DNA of 64,000 nucleotides from Acidobacteriaceae bacterium (GTDB taxonomy: Bacteria > Acidobacteriota > Terriglobia > Terriglobales > Acidobacteriaceae): the NCBI GenBank assembly GCA_903642225.1, contig CAHJWI010000015.1, positions 1-64,000 of the forward strand, given 5' to 3'. The position numbers and the translations under genes are program-made. Under the pieces are notes generated by a model. That model saw only the letters and a list, made by a program, of their open reading frames with translations, had not been told where the DNA came from and searched no databases. Shown here one piece after another: positions 1-8,500 of this stretch (position 1 is the first letter of the stretch; the number at the start of each line of letters is the position of its first letter).

Positions 1-96
1 GAAGCCGCCGTCAAAGAAAAAGGCCTCCTCCGCTCCGAAGGCAAGGAATACATCGTCAAAGACGGCGACCTCCTCTTCTTTAAATTCAACGTCTAG
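1..96 (+). CDS. ychF: Redox-regulated ATPase YchF, 3' end (partial)
   Basis: Only the last 31 codons lie in the window, read in the first frame and ending at TAG 94-96. The tail contains [19 protein letters not shown], which is the very conserved C-terminus (TGS-like domain) of YchF/EngD, an Obg-family ATPase that binds ribosomes. The catalytic domain is upstream of the window. Identification rests on this tail alone, but the tail is distinctive. A hairpin follows 25 bases downstream. Confidence 0.9.
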   Translation, partial: EAAVKEKGLLRSEGKEYIVKDGDLLFFKFNV

Positions 97-120
97 GCTC
101 ATCCGCCCACAGCCGTGTAC

Positions 121-144
121 CCATGCCCGGATACTCGGGCATGG
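121..144 (+). terminator. Hairpin downstream of ychF
   Basis: A perfect 9-bp inverted repeat, CCATGCCCG / CGGGCATGG, with a 6-base loop lies between ychF and the MOSC gene. There is no T-tract, so it may be an inefficient terminator or an mRNA-stabilising hairpin. Confidence 0.5.
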
Positions 145-160
145 GGTCCAAAGGATCGCG

Positions 161-700
161 ATGTCGACCATCCTCGCCACCTGCCTCAACCCACTCCACA
201 CCTTCAGCAAGCTCCCCCAAACCTCCATCCACCTCCTCGCCGGCCTCGGCGTTCAGGGCGACGCTCACTGCGGCGAAACCGTCCAGCACCTCTACCTCAA
301 AAAGAAAACACCGCACGCCCCCAACCGCATGCAGGTGCATCTCCTCCAGTCCGAACTCTTCCCGCAGCTCGCTGACGCAGGCCATACACTCCACCCCGGC
401 CAGCTCGGCGAAAACATCACCACCCAAGGCATCGACCTAGTTAACCTCCCTCTGGGCACCCGCCTCCACCTCGGCGCACACGCCATCGTCGAACTTACCG
501 GCCTTCGCACCCCCTGCCGAAAGATCGATACCTTCCAGCCCGGCCTCCAATCCCGACTTGTCGACCGCTCCTTGCCGCCAAAACGCCGTGGCAAAGCAGG
601 TATCATGGCCATCGTCGTTCACTCAGGAACCTGCTGGCCTGGCGACACACTTTGCATCTCCCTGCCCGCCGGCGCTCCTCGGCCACTCATCTACATTTAG
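161..700 (+). CDS. MOSC domain-containing protein
   Basis: 179 residues. The pattern GQLGENITTQGIDLVNLPLG followed by ELTGLRTPCRKID and a C-terminal GIMAIVVHSG...PGDTL is typical of MOSC-domain proteins. This beta-strand-rich fold is related to the C-terminus of molybdenum cofactor sulfurase and is used by stand-alone proteins such as YiiM. The conserved Cys in TPCRKI is where MOSC proteins are thought to carry reactive sulfur. ATG 161 is preceded by GGA. No molybdenum-enzyme genes are nearby, so the substrate is unknown. Confidence 0.85.
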   Translation: MSTILATCLNPLHTFSKLPQTSIHLLAGLGVQGDAHCGETVQHLYLKKKTPHAPNRMQVHLLQSELFPQLADAGHTLHPGQLGENITTQGIDLVNLPLGTRLHLGAHAIVELTGLRTPCRKIDTFQPGLQSRLVDRSLPPKRRGKAGIMAIVVHSGTCWPGDTLCISLPAGAPRPLIYI

Positions 701-1068
701 AAATGAAAGTTACCCCCGCAAATGGCGCGCCAGCTCGCCTCCCCCTCGATGGCCTCATCGTCGAAATCGGCGAAGGCGAACTGGTCCATGACCCGTCCCA
801 CCTGTATCTGCATCGCAGAAGATTTCGCCGGCTCATGCAGGGCTGCCTGCTGGCGCGCTCCGTCTTTAGGGCGCTCCGGCATTCACCTGCCCTGCAACGG
901 ACCGCGCATCGTCCTCTCGCGATCACGGCAAAGCAGGGTCTGTCTCCAACACTGGTCCGCTAAACACCTGGCACAAAGCCTCATCGCGACGCGCGCTCCG
1001 CTGGCAACATTGCTAAGTCACCGACCTCTGACACCAAAGCACGCCCAATCGACCGGTCCTTCCGACAC
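701..1068. other. Gap with no convincing gene
   Basis: 368 bases between the MOSC gene and the convergent transglutaminase gene. A plus frame 703-963 (86 codons) starts two bases after the MOSC stop and has C-ending codons like its neighbours in its first half. It has no Shine-Dalgarno and no recognisable family. Minus frames read equally poorly. It may be a decayed gene; I cannot name it. Confidence 0.3.
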
Positions 1069-2076
1069 TCACTGCGCCTGCTGCATCTGCTGCATGTGTT
1101 TCACCGTCGAAAGCACCACCGGCAACGGCGGCGGCAGCTGCTGCGCCTTTTCCACCAGCGTCGACCAGTCCTCAGGAATCGGCAACTCCTGGTCCGGCAG
1201 CGGCGTCCCCTCGCTCGGAGAAACCCTCACCGCAACCGTCAGCTCACTGCTGGCACGCCCACGATAAATGCCGTGCGTCGGCGGCACATCCGCGTAATCC
1301 CTGCCGATAGCCGTGCGAATGTGCCGCTCACCCGCAATCAGCCAGTTCGTCGGATCAAAGCCAACCCAGCCAATCTGCGGGATCAACGCCTCCACCCACG
1401 CATGCGTCGCAGACGTCATACTCCGGTCTACCTTGCCGCCAAACCCCTCCGTCAAAGAATGCAGATACCCACTCACATACCGGCACGGAATCCTCAACCG
1501 CGACCGCACCAGCGCCAGCATAATATGCGCAAAATCCTGACAAACACCAGTTCGCTGCTCCAGCGCCACATCGATCTGTGAATCGACACGCGTCGACTTT
1601 GGCACATAGTCGAACGCACGATAAAGCTGTTCATTCAGGTCGTGCAACATCATCAGCGGGTCATCACGGCGTCGCAGGTCCAACTGGTTCGCCAGGGCCT
1701 CCAGCCTCGCCGTCGGACCCGTAAATTCGCTCGGAAACAAAAACTCCCAATAATCCCCCGCCAGGATCATTGCATCCAGCTCAGCCCACGCATCCGGTGC
1801 AAGAAACGACGGCAAAGCCTCACGGTCCTCCATCTCCACCAGGCTCTCCGCCACAATCACCAGCTGATCATGTCCGCCTGGAATATCGAAGTGGTGCACA
1901 TGGTTCGCCAGGTGATCCCGATAACTGAACACACGGCAGCGCGGCGACACGGAAAGCTGGAACGACAGGCACCGCTGGTTCTCGTCCGACCGCGGATGCA
2001 TCCGCGTCTCCATAATGCTCTCGCTCACTGGCTTGCTGTAATTGAACTTTGTCAAATGCCGCACGGTGTAATACAT
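1069..2076 (-). CDS. Transglutaminase-like cysteine protease family protein
   Basis: 335 residues. The N-terminal 90 residues match the bacterial transglutaminase N-terminal beta domain (starts YTVRHLTKFNYSKPV). The papain-like core carries a complete catalytic triad: Cys179 in TGVCQDFAH, His225 in THAWVEA and Asp241 in VGFDPTN. It is the last gene of the ATP-grasp/alpha-E/transglutaminase trio, 31 bases downstream of the alpha-E gene. In this conserved neighbourhood the enzyme is predicted to cut or transfer a peptide or isopeptide bond made by the ATP-grasp partner. No signal peptide is seen, so it is probably cytoplasmic. Fold and triad are secure; the substrate is unknown. Confidence 0.9.
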   Translation of the reverse strand: MYYTVRHLTKFNYSKPVSESIMETRMHPRSDENQRCLSFQLSVSPRCRVFSYRDHLANHVHHFDIPGGHDQLVIVAESLVEMEDREALPSFLAPDAWAELDAMILAGDYWEFLFPSEFTGPTARLEALANQLDLRRRDDPLMMLHDLNEQLYRAFDYVPKSTRVDSQIDVALEQRTGVCQDFAHIMLALVRSRLRIPCRYVSGYLHSLTEGFGGKVDRSMTSATHAWVEALIPQIGWVGFDPTNWLIAGERHIRTAIGRDYADVPPTHGIYRGRASSELTVAVRVSPSEGTPLPDQELPIPEDWSTLVEKAQQLPPPLPVVLSTVKHMQQMQQAQ

Positions 2077-2107
2077 GGCAAGCTCCCGGAACAGGAAAGA
2101 GGTGCGT

Positions 2108-3097
2108 TTAGCCCGCCAGCGCGGCTTGAATGCTGTAATTCACATACAGTTCGTAAATGGCCTGGTGAATATCCTGCGCAATACTCTGGATCGAGCGCAG
2201 ATAAGTCACCACACCCGCTGCCATAATTTCATCCACACTGCTGTAACTCAACTGGGCCCGCAACCTGCCGGAGATACGACTCAACTTGTCCGATCGCGGC
2301 CCGCCTCCACTTACTGCTCCAACGGCCTTTAACGAATGATTCATCGCCTCGATTGAGAACCGCAGTGAGTGCGGAAAATCCGCATCCAGCAGTAAAAACT
2401 CCAGAATCCACTCCGGTGCCAAGTCGGCCGTATACACCTTGCAATATGCCTCAAACGCGGTGGCCGACCTCAGCAAACCCATCCACTCCAGGTACTCATT
2501 GCCATCGCGCATGATCTCGTGCTCGCGCCATAACTCGTCCTGGTAACTCTCCAGAAGGTTCGTCATCGCGGACGCACGCTCCATGTAACGACCTATCTGG
2601 ATGAATTGCCATCCTTCTCCATGGCTCATGGTGGAATCCGTCACACCCTGAAACTGGTGCACTGCCTCCATCACCTGCGTCAGGAATTCAGTCGGCGCCT
2701 CATGCTCGCCCAGCAGTGTCTCGGCCTGCATGCTGCTCTTCAACTCTGGTCGCGTTACCTGCAGGTACAGACTGTTCAACCGCTGCCACATCTCGGTCGA
2801 AATTTGCTCGCGCACATGCCGCGCATTTTCTCGTGCCGCGACAATGCACCCCAACACGCTTGCAGTAGAAGCCGCCTCAAACGTCAACTGGCGCGCCAGT
2901 GCAAACGCGTCCCCACTCCACTCCACATCCGCAGGCGATCCCAACGACAGCAGCACACGCTGCCACCTGCGGTCCGCGCTGTCCGGCGACTCGTCCAGCA
3001 TCAGGTTCAGGTTCACCTCTAACAGCCGTGTCGTGTTTTCCGCGCGTTCAAGGTAACGGCTCATCCAATACAAACTGTCCGCAACGCGAGATAACAT
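2108..3097 (-). CDS. Alpha-E domain protein
   Basis: Begins MLSRVADSLYWMSRYLERAE, the signature N-terminus of the all-helical alpha-E family. The start at 3097 is chosen because GGAGGG lies 5 bases upstream of this ATG; a longer reading back to 3139 is unlikely. The product is about 329 residues. Alpha-E proteins are almost always encoded beside a circularly permuted ATP-grasp enzyme and a transglutaminase, as here, and are proposed to be a helical partner or scaffold of that enzyme. 72 bases separate it from the ATP-grasp gene upstream. Confidence 0.9.
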   Translation of the reverse strand: MLSRVADSLYWMSRYLERAENTTRLLEVNLNLMLDESPDSADRRWQRVLLSLGSPADVEWSGDAFALARQLTFEAASTASVLGCIVAARENARHVREQISTEMWQRLNSLYLQVTRPELKSSMQAETLLGEHEAPTEFLTQVMEAVHQFQGVTDSTMSHGEGWQFIQIGRYMERASAMTNLLESYQDELWREHEIMRDGNEYLEWMGLLRSATAFEAYCKVYTADLAPEWILEFLLLDADFPHSLRFSIEAMNHSLKAVGAVSGGGPRSDKLSRISGRLRAQLSYSSVDEIMAAGVVTYLRSIQSIAQDIHQAIYELYVNYSIQAALAG

Positions 3098-3169
3098 GCC
3101 GTCCCTCCACTTACAAACTGCTCGTTGCGCTTCAAACATGCACGCAGATCAGCGACTTACACCCATCTG

Positions 3170-4627
3170 CTAGTTCAAAATCCAGGTATCTTTACTTCCG
3201 CCACCCTGTGAACTATTCACCACCAGCGAACCCTTCTTCAGCGCCACGCGCGTAAGCCCACCCGGAACGATTGACACCTTGTCCGACCCGTACAGCACAT
3301 ATGGCCGCAAATCCACGTGCCGCGCCTGAAAACCATCCTCCATCAAACACGGTGCTCGGCTAAATGTAATAGTCGGTTGTGCAATGTAGTTCCGCGGATC
3401 GGCCTGTATCTTTCCGGCAAACTCTTCACGCTGTGCGGCTGTACTCTGGGGCCCAATCAACATGCCGTAACCGCCACTCTCACCCACGGCCTTCACCACC
3501 ATCTTGTCCAGATTCGCCAGCACGTGTTTCCGATCCTTCTCGATCGACATCAGGAACGTCTTCACATTCGGCAGAATGGGGTCCTCGCCCAGGTAATACT
3601 TGATGATGTTTGGAACATACGCGTACACAGCCTTGTCATCGGCAACACCCGTCCCAAACGCATTCGCCAGCGTCACGTTGCCCGCACGATATGCGTTAAA
3701 CAACCCACTCACACCCAGCATGGAGTCGGCCCTGAAGCTTAGCGGGTCGATAAAGTCATCGTCCACGCGCCGGTAAATCACGTCAACCTGCCGCAACCCA
3801 TTCGTGGTGCGCATATACACAAGATTGTCGTGTGTCACCAGGTCGCGACCCTCGACTAACTCAATGCCCATCTGCCGCGCAAGGTAAGCATGCTCGTAGT
3901 AAGCCGAATTAAAAACACCTGGCGACATCAGCACAATGTTTGGCTCAGGCCTGCCCTCCGGCGCAAGCGACCGAAGTGTCGCCAGCAATATCTGCGTGTA
4001 CTGCTCAATCGGCCGAACGTTGTAACTGCGAAACAGCTGCGGAAATATCCGCTTCATCACCCTTCGATTTGTCAGCATGTAACTCACACCGCTGGGTACG
4101 CGCAGGTTATCTTCCAACACGGCGAACTCGCCATTTTCCAAACGGATCAAATCCGTTCCTGTCACCGCGATATAGACATTCCGCGGCACGTTCAAACCGA
4201 TCATGTGCCGCCGGAACTGCTTGCACGAGTACACAAGATCCCGCGGAACCACGCCGTCAGTCAGGATCCGGCCTTCGTTATATATATCTTTGAGAAAAAG
4301 GTTGATCGCGGTAATCCGCTGCTTCAAGCCATTCTCCACACGTGTCCACTCCGCAGCAGTAATTAGCCGTGGAAGCAGATCGTACGGAAAAATCTTCTCC
4401 GTACCCTCATCCTTGCCGTACACCGTAAACGTAATGCCCTGATTCAAAAAAGACAGGTCCGCAGCCTGCTTCTTGCGCTGTAACTCCGCCTGCGGCATAC
4501 CCCCGAAAAAGTCCATCAGTGGTGCATAGTGGTCGTGCAAGTCACCTGCACCTTCGAACATTTCGTCGTAGGCTTGGTCGAGCTGGTAGTTCTTCAGCAG
4601 CGGCTGTAACGTTTCAGGGGTGGGCAT
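3170..4627 (-). CDS. Circularly permuted ATP-grasp type 2 protein
   Basis: About 485 residues from ATG 4627; a TTG at 4663 would add 12. Recognisable motifs of the family are [18 protein letters not shown] near the start, [33 protein letters not shown], and [17 protein letters not shown] with a C-terminal DLRPYVLYG. These form the nucleotide- and Mg-binding face of the permuted ATP-grasp fold. Such enzymes are predicted from family analysis to be amidoligases that couple ATP to peptide-bond formation, working with the adjacent alpha-E and transglutaminase proteins. The start lies 59 bases after the PDZ gene stop, so co-transcription with the sigma-factor genes upstream is plausible. The natural substrate is not established. 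Confidence 0.9.
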   Translation of the reverse strand: MPTPETLQPLLKNYQLDQAYDEMFEGAGDLHDHYAPLMDFFGGMPQAELQRKKQAADLSFLNQGITFTVYGKDEGTEKIFPYDLLPRLITAAEWTRVENGLKQRITAINLFLKDIYNEGRILTDGVVPRDLVYSCKQFRRHMIGLNVPRNVYIAVTGTDLIRLENGEFAVLEDNLRVPSGVSYMLTNRRVMKRIFPQLFRSYNVRPIEQYTQILLATLRSLAPEGRPEPNIVLMSPGVFNSAYYEHAYLARQMGIELVEGRDLVTHDNLVYMRTTNGLRQVDVIYRRVDDDFIDPLSFRADSMLGVSGLFNAYRAGNVTLANAFGTGVADDKAVYAYVPNIIKYYLGEDPILPNVKTFLMSIEKDRKHVLANLDKMVVKAVGESGGYGMLIGPQSTAAQREEFAGKIQADPRNYIAQPTITFSRAPCLMEDGFQARHVDLRPYVLYGSDKVSIVPGGLTRVALKKGSLVVNSSQGGGSKDTWILN

Positions 4628-4686
4628 GAATCCCAAGTATATCGGTCGCCCTGCCGCCGGCAACTATCCCGGTTGCGTAGTGGGCG

Positions 4687-5628
4687 TCATGGCACGTGCG
4701 GCTTCATCAGCAAAACCGCAAGCCAATGGTGTTCCTCATTCATCGGCACCGGTTGTCCGGCATCGCTCCGTCGCTTGCCATCGGGAATAATGGTCAGTAT
4801 CTGCTCATGGTGTTCGCGCATGACACTTACGCTCACCGGGTGGCCTTTGCTGTCGCGAAGTGCGCGCATCCAATCGTTCCGCGTAGCCATCGCTTGACCG
4901 TTGACCTTGCAGATCACATCGCCGGCGTGCAGGCCCGCAGCAGCCGCCGGACTATTGCCATCCACACTCTGCACCAGTAATCCCTTGCCGGTCTTCAGCC
5001 CAAAGTACTCTGCCAGCTGCGGCCCCACTTCGTCCACCATTGCACCGGTGTACGCAGCCCCGCCAGGTAGCAAATGGCTGCCCATCAGGCTATGCGAGAA
5101 CATACTGCTGCTCTTACCTTTCGGGACTGGTGCAACCGAAGCTTCATTGCTGTCCGCAGGCGCCGGCACAACAAAGTGCTGCTCCCACGCAAGCCTTCCT
5201 ACTTCGTCCCGGTCAGCGATCACCACAGTCATCACCTGCGCGACACCATCACGGCTTACCCCAACCTGAACGTTGCGCCCAGGCTGTGTCTCCCGCAGCA
5301 ACCGCACAAGCTGCTCTTCACTTTCAATCGGCGTACCGGCTAGGCTTACCACCACGTCGTGCTCGCGGATGCCGGCCTTCCATGCCGGGCTGTCATGATC
5401 CACCATCACAACGCACGCCCCGTGCCCTTCCTTGAGGTGCAGTTGTCCCAGCGCCGGGTCGCCCACCGTCCGGGTCGCGACACCCAAGTATCCCTGGCCG
5501 GCACTGTGCATGGTTGCGGCAGCGGTAAGCATGGGTCTTGCTGACAGGAGCATCGGCTGTGCACCTACTGCCATTGAAAAGGCTGCGCCCGCGAACGCTC
5601 CCAGTAGGAAGGCACTACTGAATGCCAT
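4687..5628 (-). CDS. Exported protein with two PDZ domains
   Basis: Start ATG 5628 is preferred because GAGG sits 6 bases upstream and the product then begins with a hydrophobic segment (MAFSSAFLLGAFAGAAFSMA), a signal peptide or membrane anchor. Two PDZ domains follow. The first has GYLGVATRTV and DHDSPAWKAGIREHDVV, the second LLVQSVDGNSPAAAAGLHAGDVI. There is no protease domain, so it is an HtrA-like PDZ adaptor without the catalytic part. Its start overlaps the end of the anti-sigma gene by 14 bases, implying translational coupling. It may sense or scaffold envelope proteins for the sigma system. Confidence 0.8.
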   Translation of the reverse strand: MAFSSAFLLGAFAGAAFSMAVGAQPMLLSARPMLTAAATMHSAGQGYLGVATRTVGDPALGQLHLKEGHGACVVMVDHDSPAWKAGIREHDVVVSLAGTPIESEEQLVRLLRETQPGRNVQVGVSRDGVAQVMTVVIADRDEVGRLAWEQHFVVPAPADSNEASVAPVPKGKSSSMFSHSLMGSHLLPGGAAYTGAMVDEVGPQLAEYFGLKTGKGLLVQSVDGNSPAAAAGLHAGDVICKVNGQAMATRNDWMRALRDSKGHPVSVSVMREHHEQILTIIPDGKRRSDAGQPVPMNEEHHWLAVLLMKPHVP

Positions 5629-6589
5629 CGGAAACCTCAAGAGCCTGCATGGAGGCCGTGCGGATATACGGGTTATCATCCTGCGTGCTCACCGTATGCA
5701 GCACCTGGCGAACGCTTGAATCCCCATGAACCGGCTCCAAGAGATTGATCGCGCGTGTCCGCACCGCGCTGCTCGGGTCACGCATCAGGCTCTCTAGAAC
5801 GGCATCCCTCACTCGCTGGTCCACACGCACTAAGGACTGCAGACCCTCCAGCGCCTTCATGCGCACCTGCGGACTCTTGTCATAACGCAAACTCACCAGC
5901 AGAGCATCCCGAAATCCGTGGCCATCCCCGCCATTCTCCGTCTGCGACTCGCACTGATGTCCGGCGCGGCACTCGCTCGCCAGCAGCCCCACACTCTGCT
6001 CCCGCACGTCATTATTCGTCCCGTGCTGCGCCGCAGTCATCAGCAACTGCCGAATCTGCGGATCATCCAGCGATCCCTGCATCGTCTCCGGCACAATCCG
6101 GTTGTACTTCACTTCCACCACTTCACTGTTCGGCGTCTGCACCACGCCGCTCACGGTGCCGACCACTCCCTGCATGCTGTTCTGCAACACCACAGGCGTC
6201 GGCAGGTGCGGCTCGTGCGCTACCTGGTAACGGTTCAGCGTATTGCCCGACAAAAATCCGATACCCACCAGCAATGCAGCCAGGGCCGGAGCATGTGCCA
6301 GCGCATGCCACGTACTCTCCAAAAGGTTGCGCACCTTGTCTACCAGGCTCAGCGAAGGAGTCTCGTCCAGTGCATCGTCCAACCGCATGCGGCTCGCCGC
6401 CAACAAATTCGGCGGCACCTCCGGTAAAACATCGGCCTCCATCAGCGATCCAAATGCGGCCAACGCATCCCGCTCCGCAACGCACTCCGGACAACCGTGA
6501 ATGTGCAGTTCAAGCGTCTCCTGCTCCTCTGCACTCAACTCGCAGTACGCTCGCAACGTCACTTGTTGTATCGCTTGTTCGCAATTCAT
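5615..6589 (-). CDS. Anti-sigma factor: zinc-finger domain, membrane segment and HEAT repeats
   Basis: 324 residues. The N-terminus has the zinc-binding anti-sigma (ZAS) motif His-x3-Cys-x2-Cys in LHIHGCPEC. One membrane segment follows at about residues 100-115 (ALAALLVGIGFLSG). The distal 150 residues contain HEAT-type helical repeats, for example SPQVRMKALEGLQSLV, SSAVRTRAINLLEPV and NPYIRTASMQALE. It should hold the ECF sigma factor encoded 120 bases upstream and release it on an envelope signal read by the HEAT domain. HEAT repeats on an anti-sigma factor are less common than beta-propeller or TPR sensors. Gene order sigma, anti-sigma, PDZ supports the assignment. Confidence 0.85.
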   Translation of the reverse strand: MNCEQAIQQVTLRAYCELSAEEQETLELHIHGCPECVAERDALAAFGSLMEADVLPEVPPNLLAASRMRLDDALDETPSLSLVDKVRNLLESTWHALAHAPALAALLVGIGFLSGNTLNRYQVAHEPHLPTPVVLQNSMQGVVGTVSGVVQTPNSEVVEVKYNRIVPETMQGSLDDPQIRQLLMTAAQHGTNNDVREQSVGLLASECRAGHQCESQTENGGDGHGFRDALLVSLRYDKSPQVRMKALEGLQSLVRVDQRVRDAVLESLMRDPSSAVRTRAINLLEPVHGDSSVRQVLHTVSTQDDNPYIRTASMQALEVSDGIQ

Positions 6590-6710
6590 CGCGTGTCTAT
6601 TCCTTTACTGGCTTCCTGAATGGTCCTGCTCTACTTTCAGCACCGGCAACTCTGTGTTCGCCGTGTGCCGTTCTTGCCGTCCGAACTACCTGCAAACCCC
6701 GCCCACAGTC

Positions 6711-7448
6711 CTACGCATCCGCAAGGTGAACGCGAAGCTTCTTTGTCGCGCGAAACAGTGTGTTTTTAGCTGTCTCTTCTGTGGTCTGCAACATCTCGCC
6801 GATGGCACGCAGCTTCAACCCTTGGTAGTGCTTCAGTTCGAACACCATCCGCTCGCGCGGTGTCAGCGTGTCCAACGCTTCCTGAATGCGCATATGCAAC
6901 ACATGCCGATCCAGCTCAGCCGCGGGATTCGCTCCCGCACGATCATCGGAGACGTTCGTCATCAGGTCCATCACGTCCCCGGATGAGTCGGTCACCGTCG
7001 ACGGATCTTCCCGTCGGCTCTTGCGACGGCGCAACGCGTCCAGGCACAGGTTCGTCACAATGCGATACAGCCACGTATAAAAAGAGCACTCAAAACGAAA
7101 GTTGGACAGGTGCCGGTACGCCTTCAAAAAGGCTTCCTGGTGCACGTCCTGCGCATCCTGTTCGTTGCCCAGCAGGTGCAGCGCCAACCGCAGCACGGCC
7201 GAGTCATACCGCCGCACCAGCACGTCGAAGCTCTCACGCCTGCCCCGCTGCGCCTCCCGGATAAGCTCGTCGTCTTCCAGGCGTTGCTGCGCGCGCGCTT
7301 CCATCTGCGCCGGTGTCAGCGCAGCGCGTCCTGTCCGGCTTGCTGCTGCCTTCGCCATCCCCGGCGATTCTACCTTGAGTACACCCGCTCCAAGTGCGCC
7401 ATTCGCCGCACCCGCCGCCCCACCAAATCCAAATGCTGTAGTCCCCAT
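6711..7448 (-). CDS. ECF-type RNA polymerase sigma factor
   Basis: Sigma region 2 is clear (LIREAQRGRRESFDVLVRR, EQDAQDVHQEAFLKAYRHL, FYTWLYRIVTNLCLDALRRR), and so is region 4 (LDTLTPRERMVFELKHYQG, AIGEMLQTTEETAKNTLFRA). The ATG at 7448 is used; a TTG 45 bases earlier would add residues of no recognised domain. The N-terminal roughly 50 residues are Gly/Ala-rich and unusual for the family. The gene is first in a minus-strand run with its anti-sigma factor, a PDZ protein and the ATP-grasp trio. The promoter was not identified. Confidence 0.9.
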   Translation of the reverse strand: MGTTAFGFGGAAGAANGALGAGVLKVESPGMAKAAASRTGRAALTPAQMEARAQQRLEDDELIREAQRGRRESFDVLVRRYDSAVLRLALHLLGNEQDAQDVHQEAFLKAYRHLSNFRFECSFYTWLYRIVTNLCLDALRRRKSRREDPSTVTDSSGDVMDLMTNVSDDRAGANPAAELDRHVLHMRIQEALDTLTPRERMVFELKHYQGLKLRAIGEMLQTTEETAKNTLFRATKKLRVHLADA

Positions 7449-7539
7449 GCCCTGTGCTGACCCCGGAGTCAGAATCTTTGCAACGTACTGCAATAGACCG
7501 GGGAACCTTGAAAAGGTTAGTGCACCGCAAAAGGAAGAG

Positions 7540-8415
7540 CTAAAGGTTCAGGGTCTTCAGCCACGCTCGCAAAGGGGGACCCAGATCTTCGCGCTTCAAC
7601 CCGAACTCCACATTCGCCTTTAAGAAGCCCAGCTTGTCGCCGGCATCGTGCCGCACGCCCTCATAGGTGAATCCAAAAACCTTTTCACTTGCCAGCAGAG
7701 CCTTGATCGCGTCCGTCAGCTGCAGCTCTCCGCCCGCGCCAGGCTTCAGTTCCTCCAGGCACTTGAAGATCCCCGGCGTCAGGATATAGCGACCAATGAT
7801 GGCATTCTGGCTCGGAGCCTCTCGCGGCTTCGGCTTTTCTACCAGGTCAGACACCTCGCATAATCGCGGATCGTTGCCCATCGGCTTGCACGCTAGGCAG
7901 CCATACGCCTCGATCGCATCACCTTCCACAACTTCGCTACCCAGAATGGAGCAGCCCGTCTTCGCAAAGACATCCACCATCTGCTTCATGCAGGGAACCA
8001 CGGCGTCCACAATGTCATCCGGCAAGATGACGGCAAACGGCTCATCGCCCACTATTTCCTTCGCCATCAGCACAGCATGACCAAGGCCCAGCGCCTCCGG
8101 CTGGCGCACGTACGTTATTCGTGCCAGTTTCGACAACGCAACCGCTGTCTCCAACAGCTTCGTCTTGCCGCGCCGGCCCAGCGTCGCCTCCAACTCCGGC
8201 GACCGGTCAAAGTGGTCCTCCATCGTCGTCTTGCCGCGACCCGTCACAATGATGATCTCGGTGCAGCCCGCTGCTACAGCCTCCTCCACCCCGTACTGGA
8301 TCAAAGGCTTGTCGACCAGCGGCAACATCTCCTTGGGCGTCGACTTCGTTGCGGGCAGAAAACGAGTGCCCATGCCAGCGGCGGGAAACACTGCTTTTCG
8401 AATGGGCTTGGTCAC
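7540..8415 (-). CDS. galU: UTP-glucose-1-phosphate uridylyltransferase
   Basis: 291 residues, the normal family length. The nucleotidyltransferase signature AVFPAAGMGTRFLPATK and KEMLPLVDKPLIQYGVEEA open the protein. Later motifs include FAVILPDDIV, IEAYGCLA, GRYILTPGIF and GELQLTDAI, ending at the lysine-containing GDKLGFLKANVEF. It makes UDP-glucose from UTP and glucose-1-phosphate for envelope polysaccharides. GTG 8415 is the start, with AAGG about 10 bases upstream. It is transcribed in the same direction as the sigma factor gene but ends 91 bases before it. Confidence 0.95.
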   Translation of the reverse strand: MTKPIRKAVFPAAGMGTRFLPATKSTPKEMLPLVDKPLIQYGVEEAVAAGCTEIIIVTGRGKTTMEDHFDRSPELEATLGRRGKTKLLETAVALSKLARITYVRQPEALGLGHAVLMAKEIVGDEPFAVILPDDIVDAVVPCMKQMVDVFAKTGCSILGSEVVEGDAIEAYGCLACKPMGNDPRLCEVSDLVEKPKPREAPSQNAIIGRYILTPGIFKCLEELKPGAGGELQLTDAIKALLASEKVFGFTYEGVRHDAGDKLGFLKANVEFGLKREDLGPPLRAWLKTLNL

Positions 8416-8500
8416 GTCGGGCTCTACCTTCTCACGATTGTCAAAAACTGTTGATATGGATGCAGGATGACCGTAATCCTAACAAACGCCACCCGCAACG

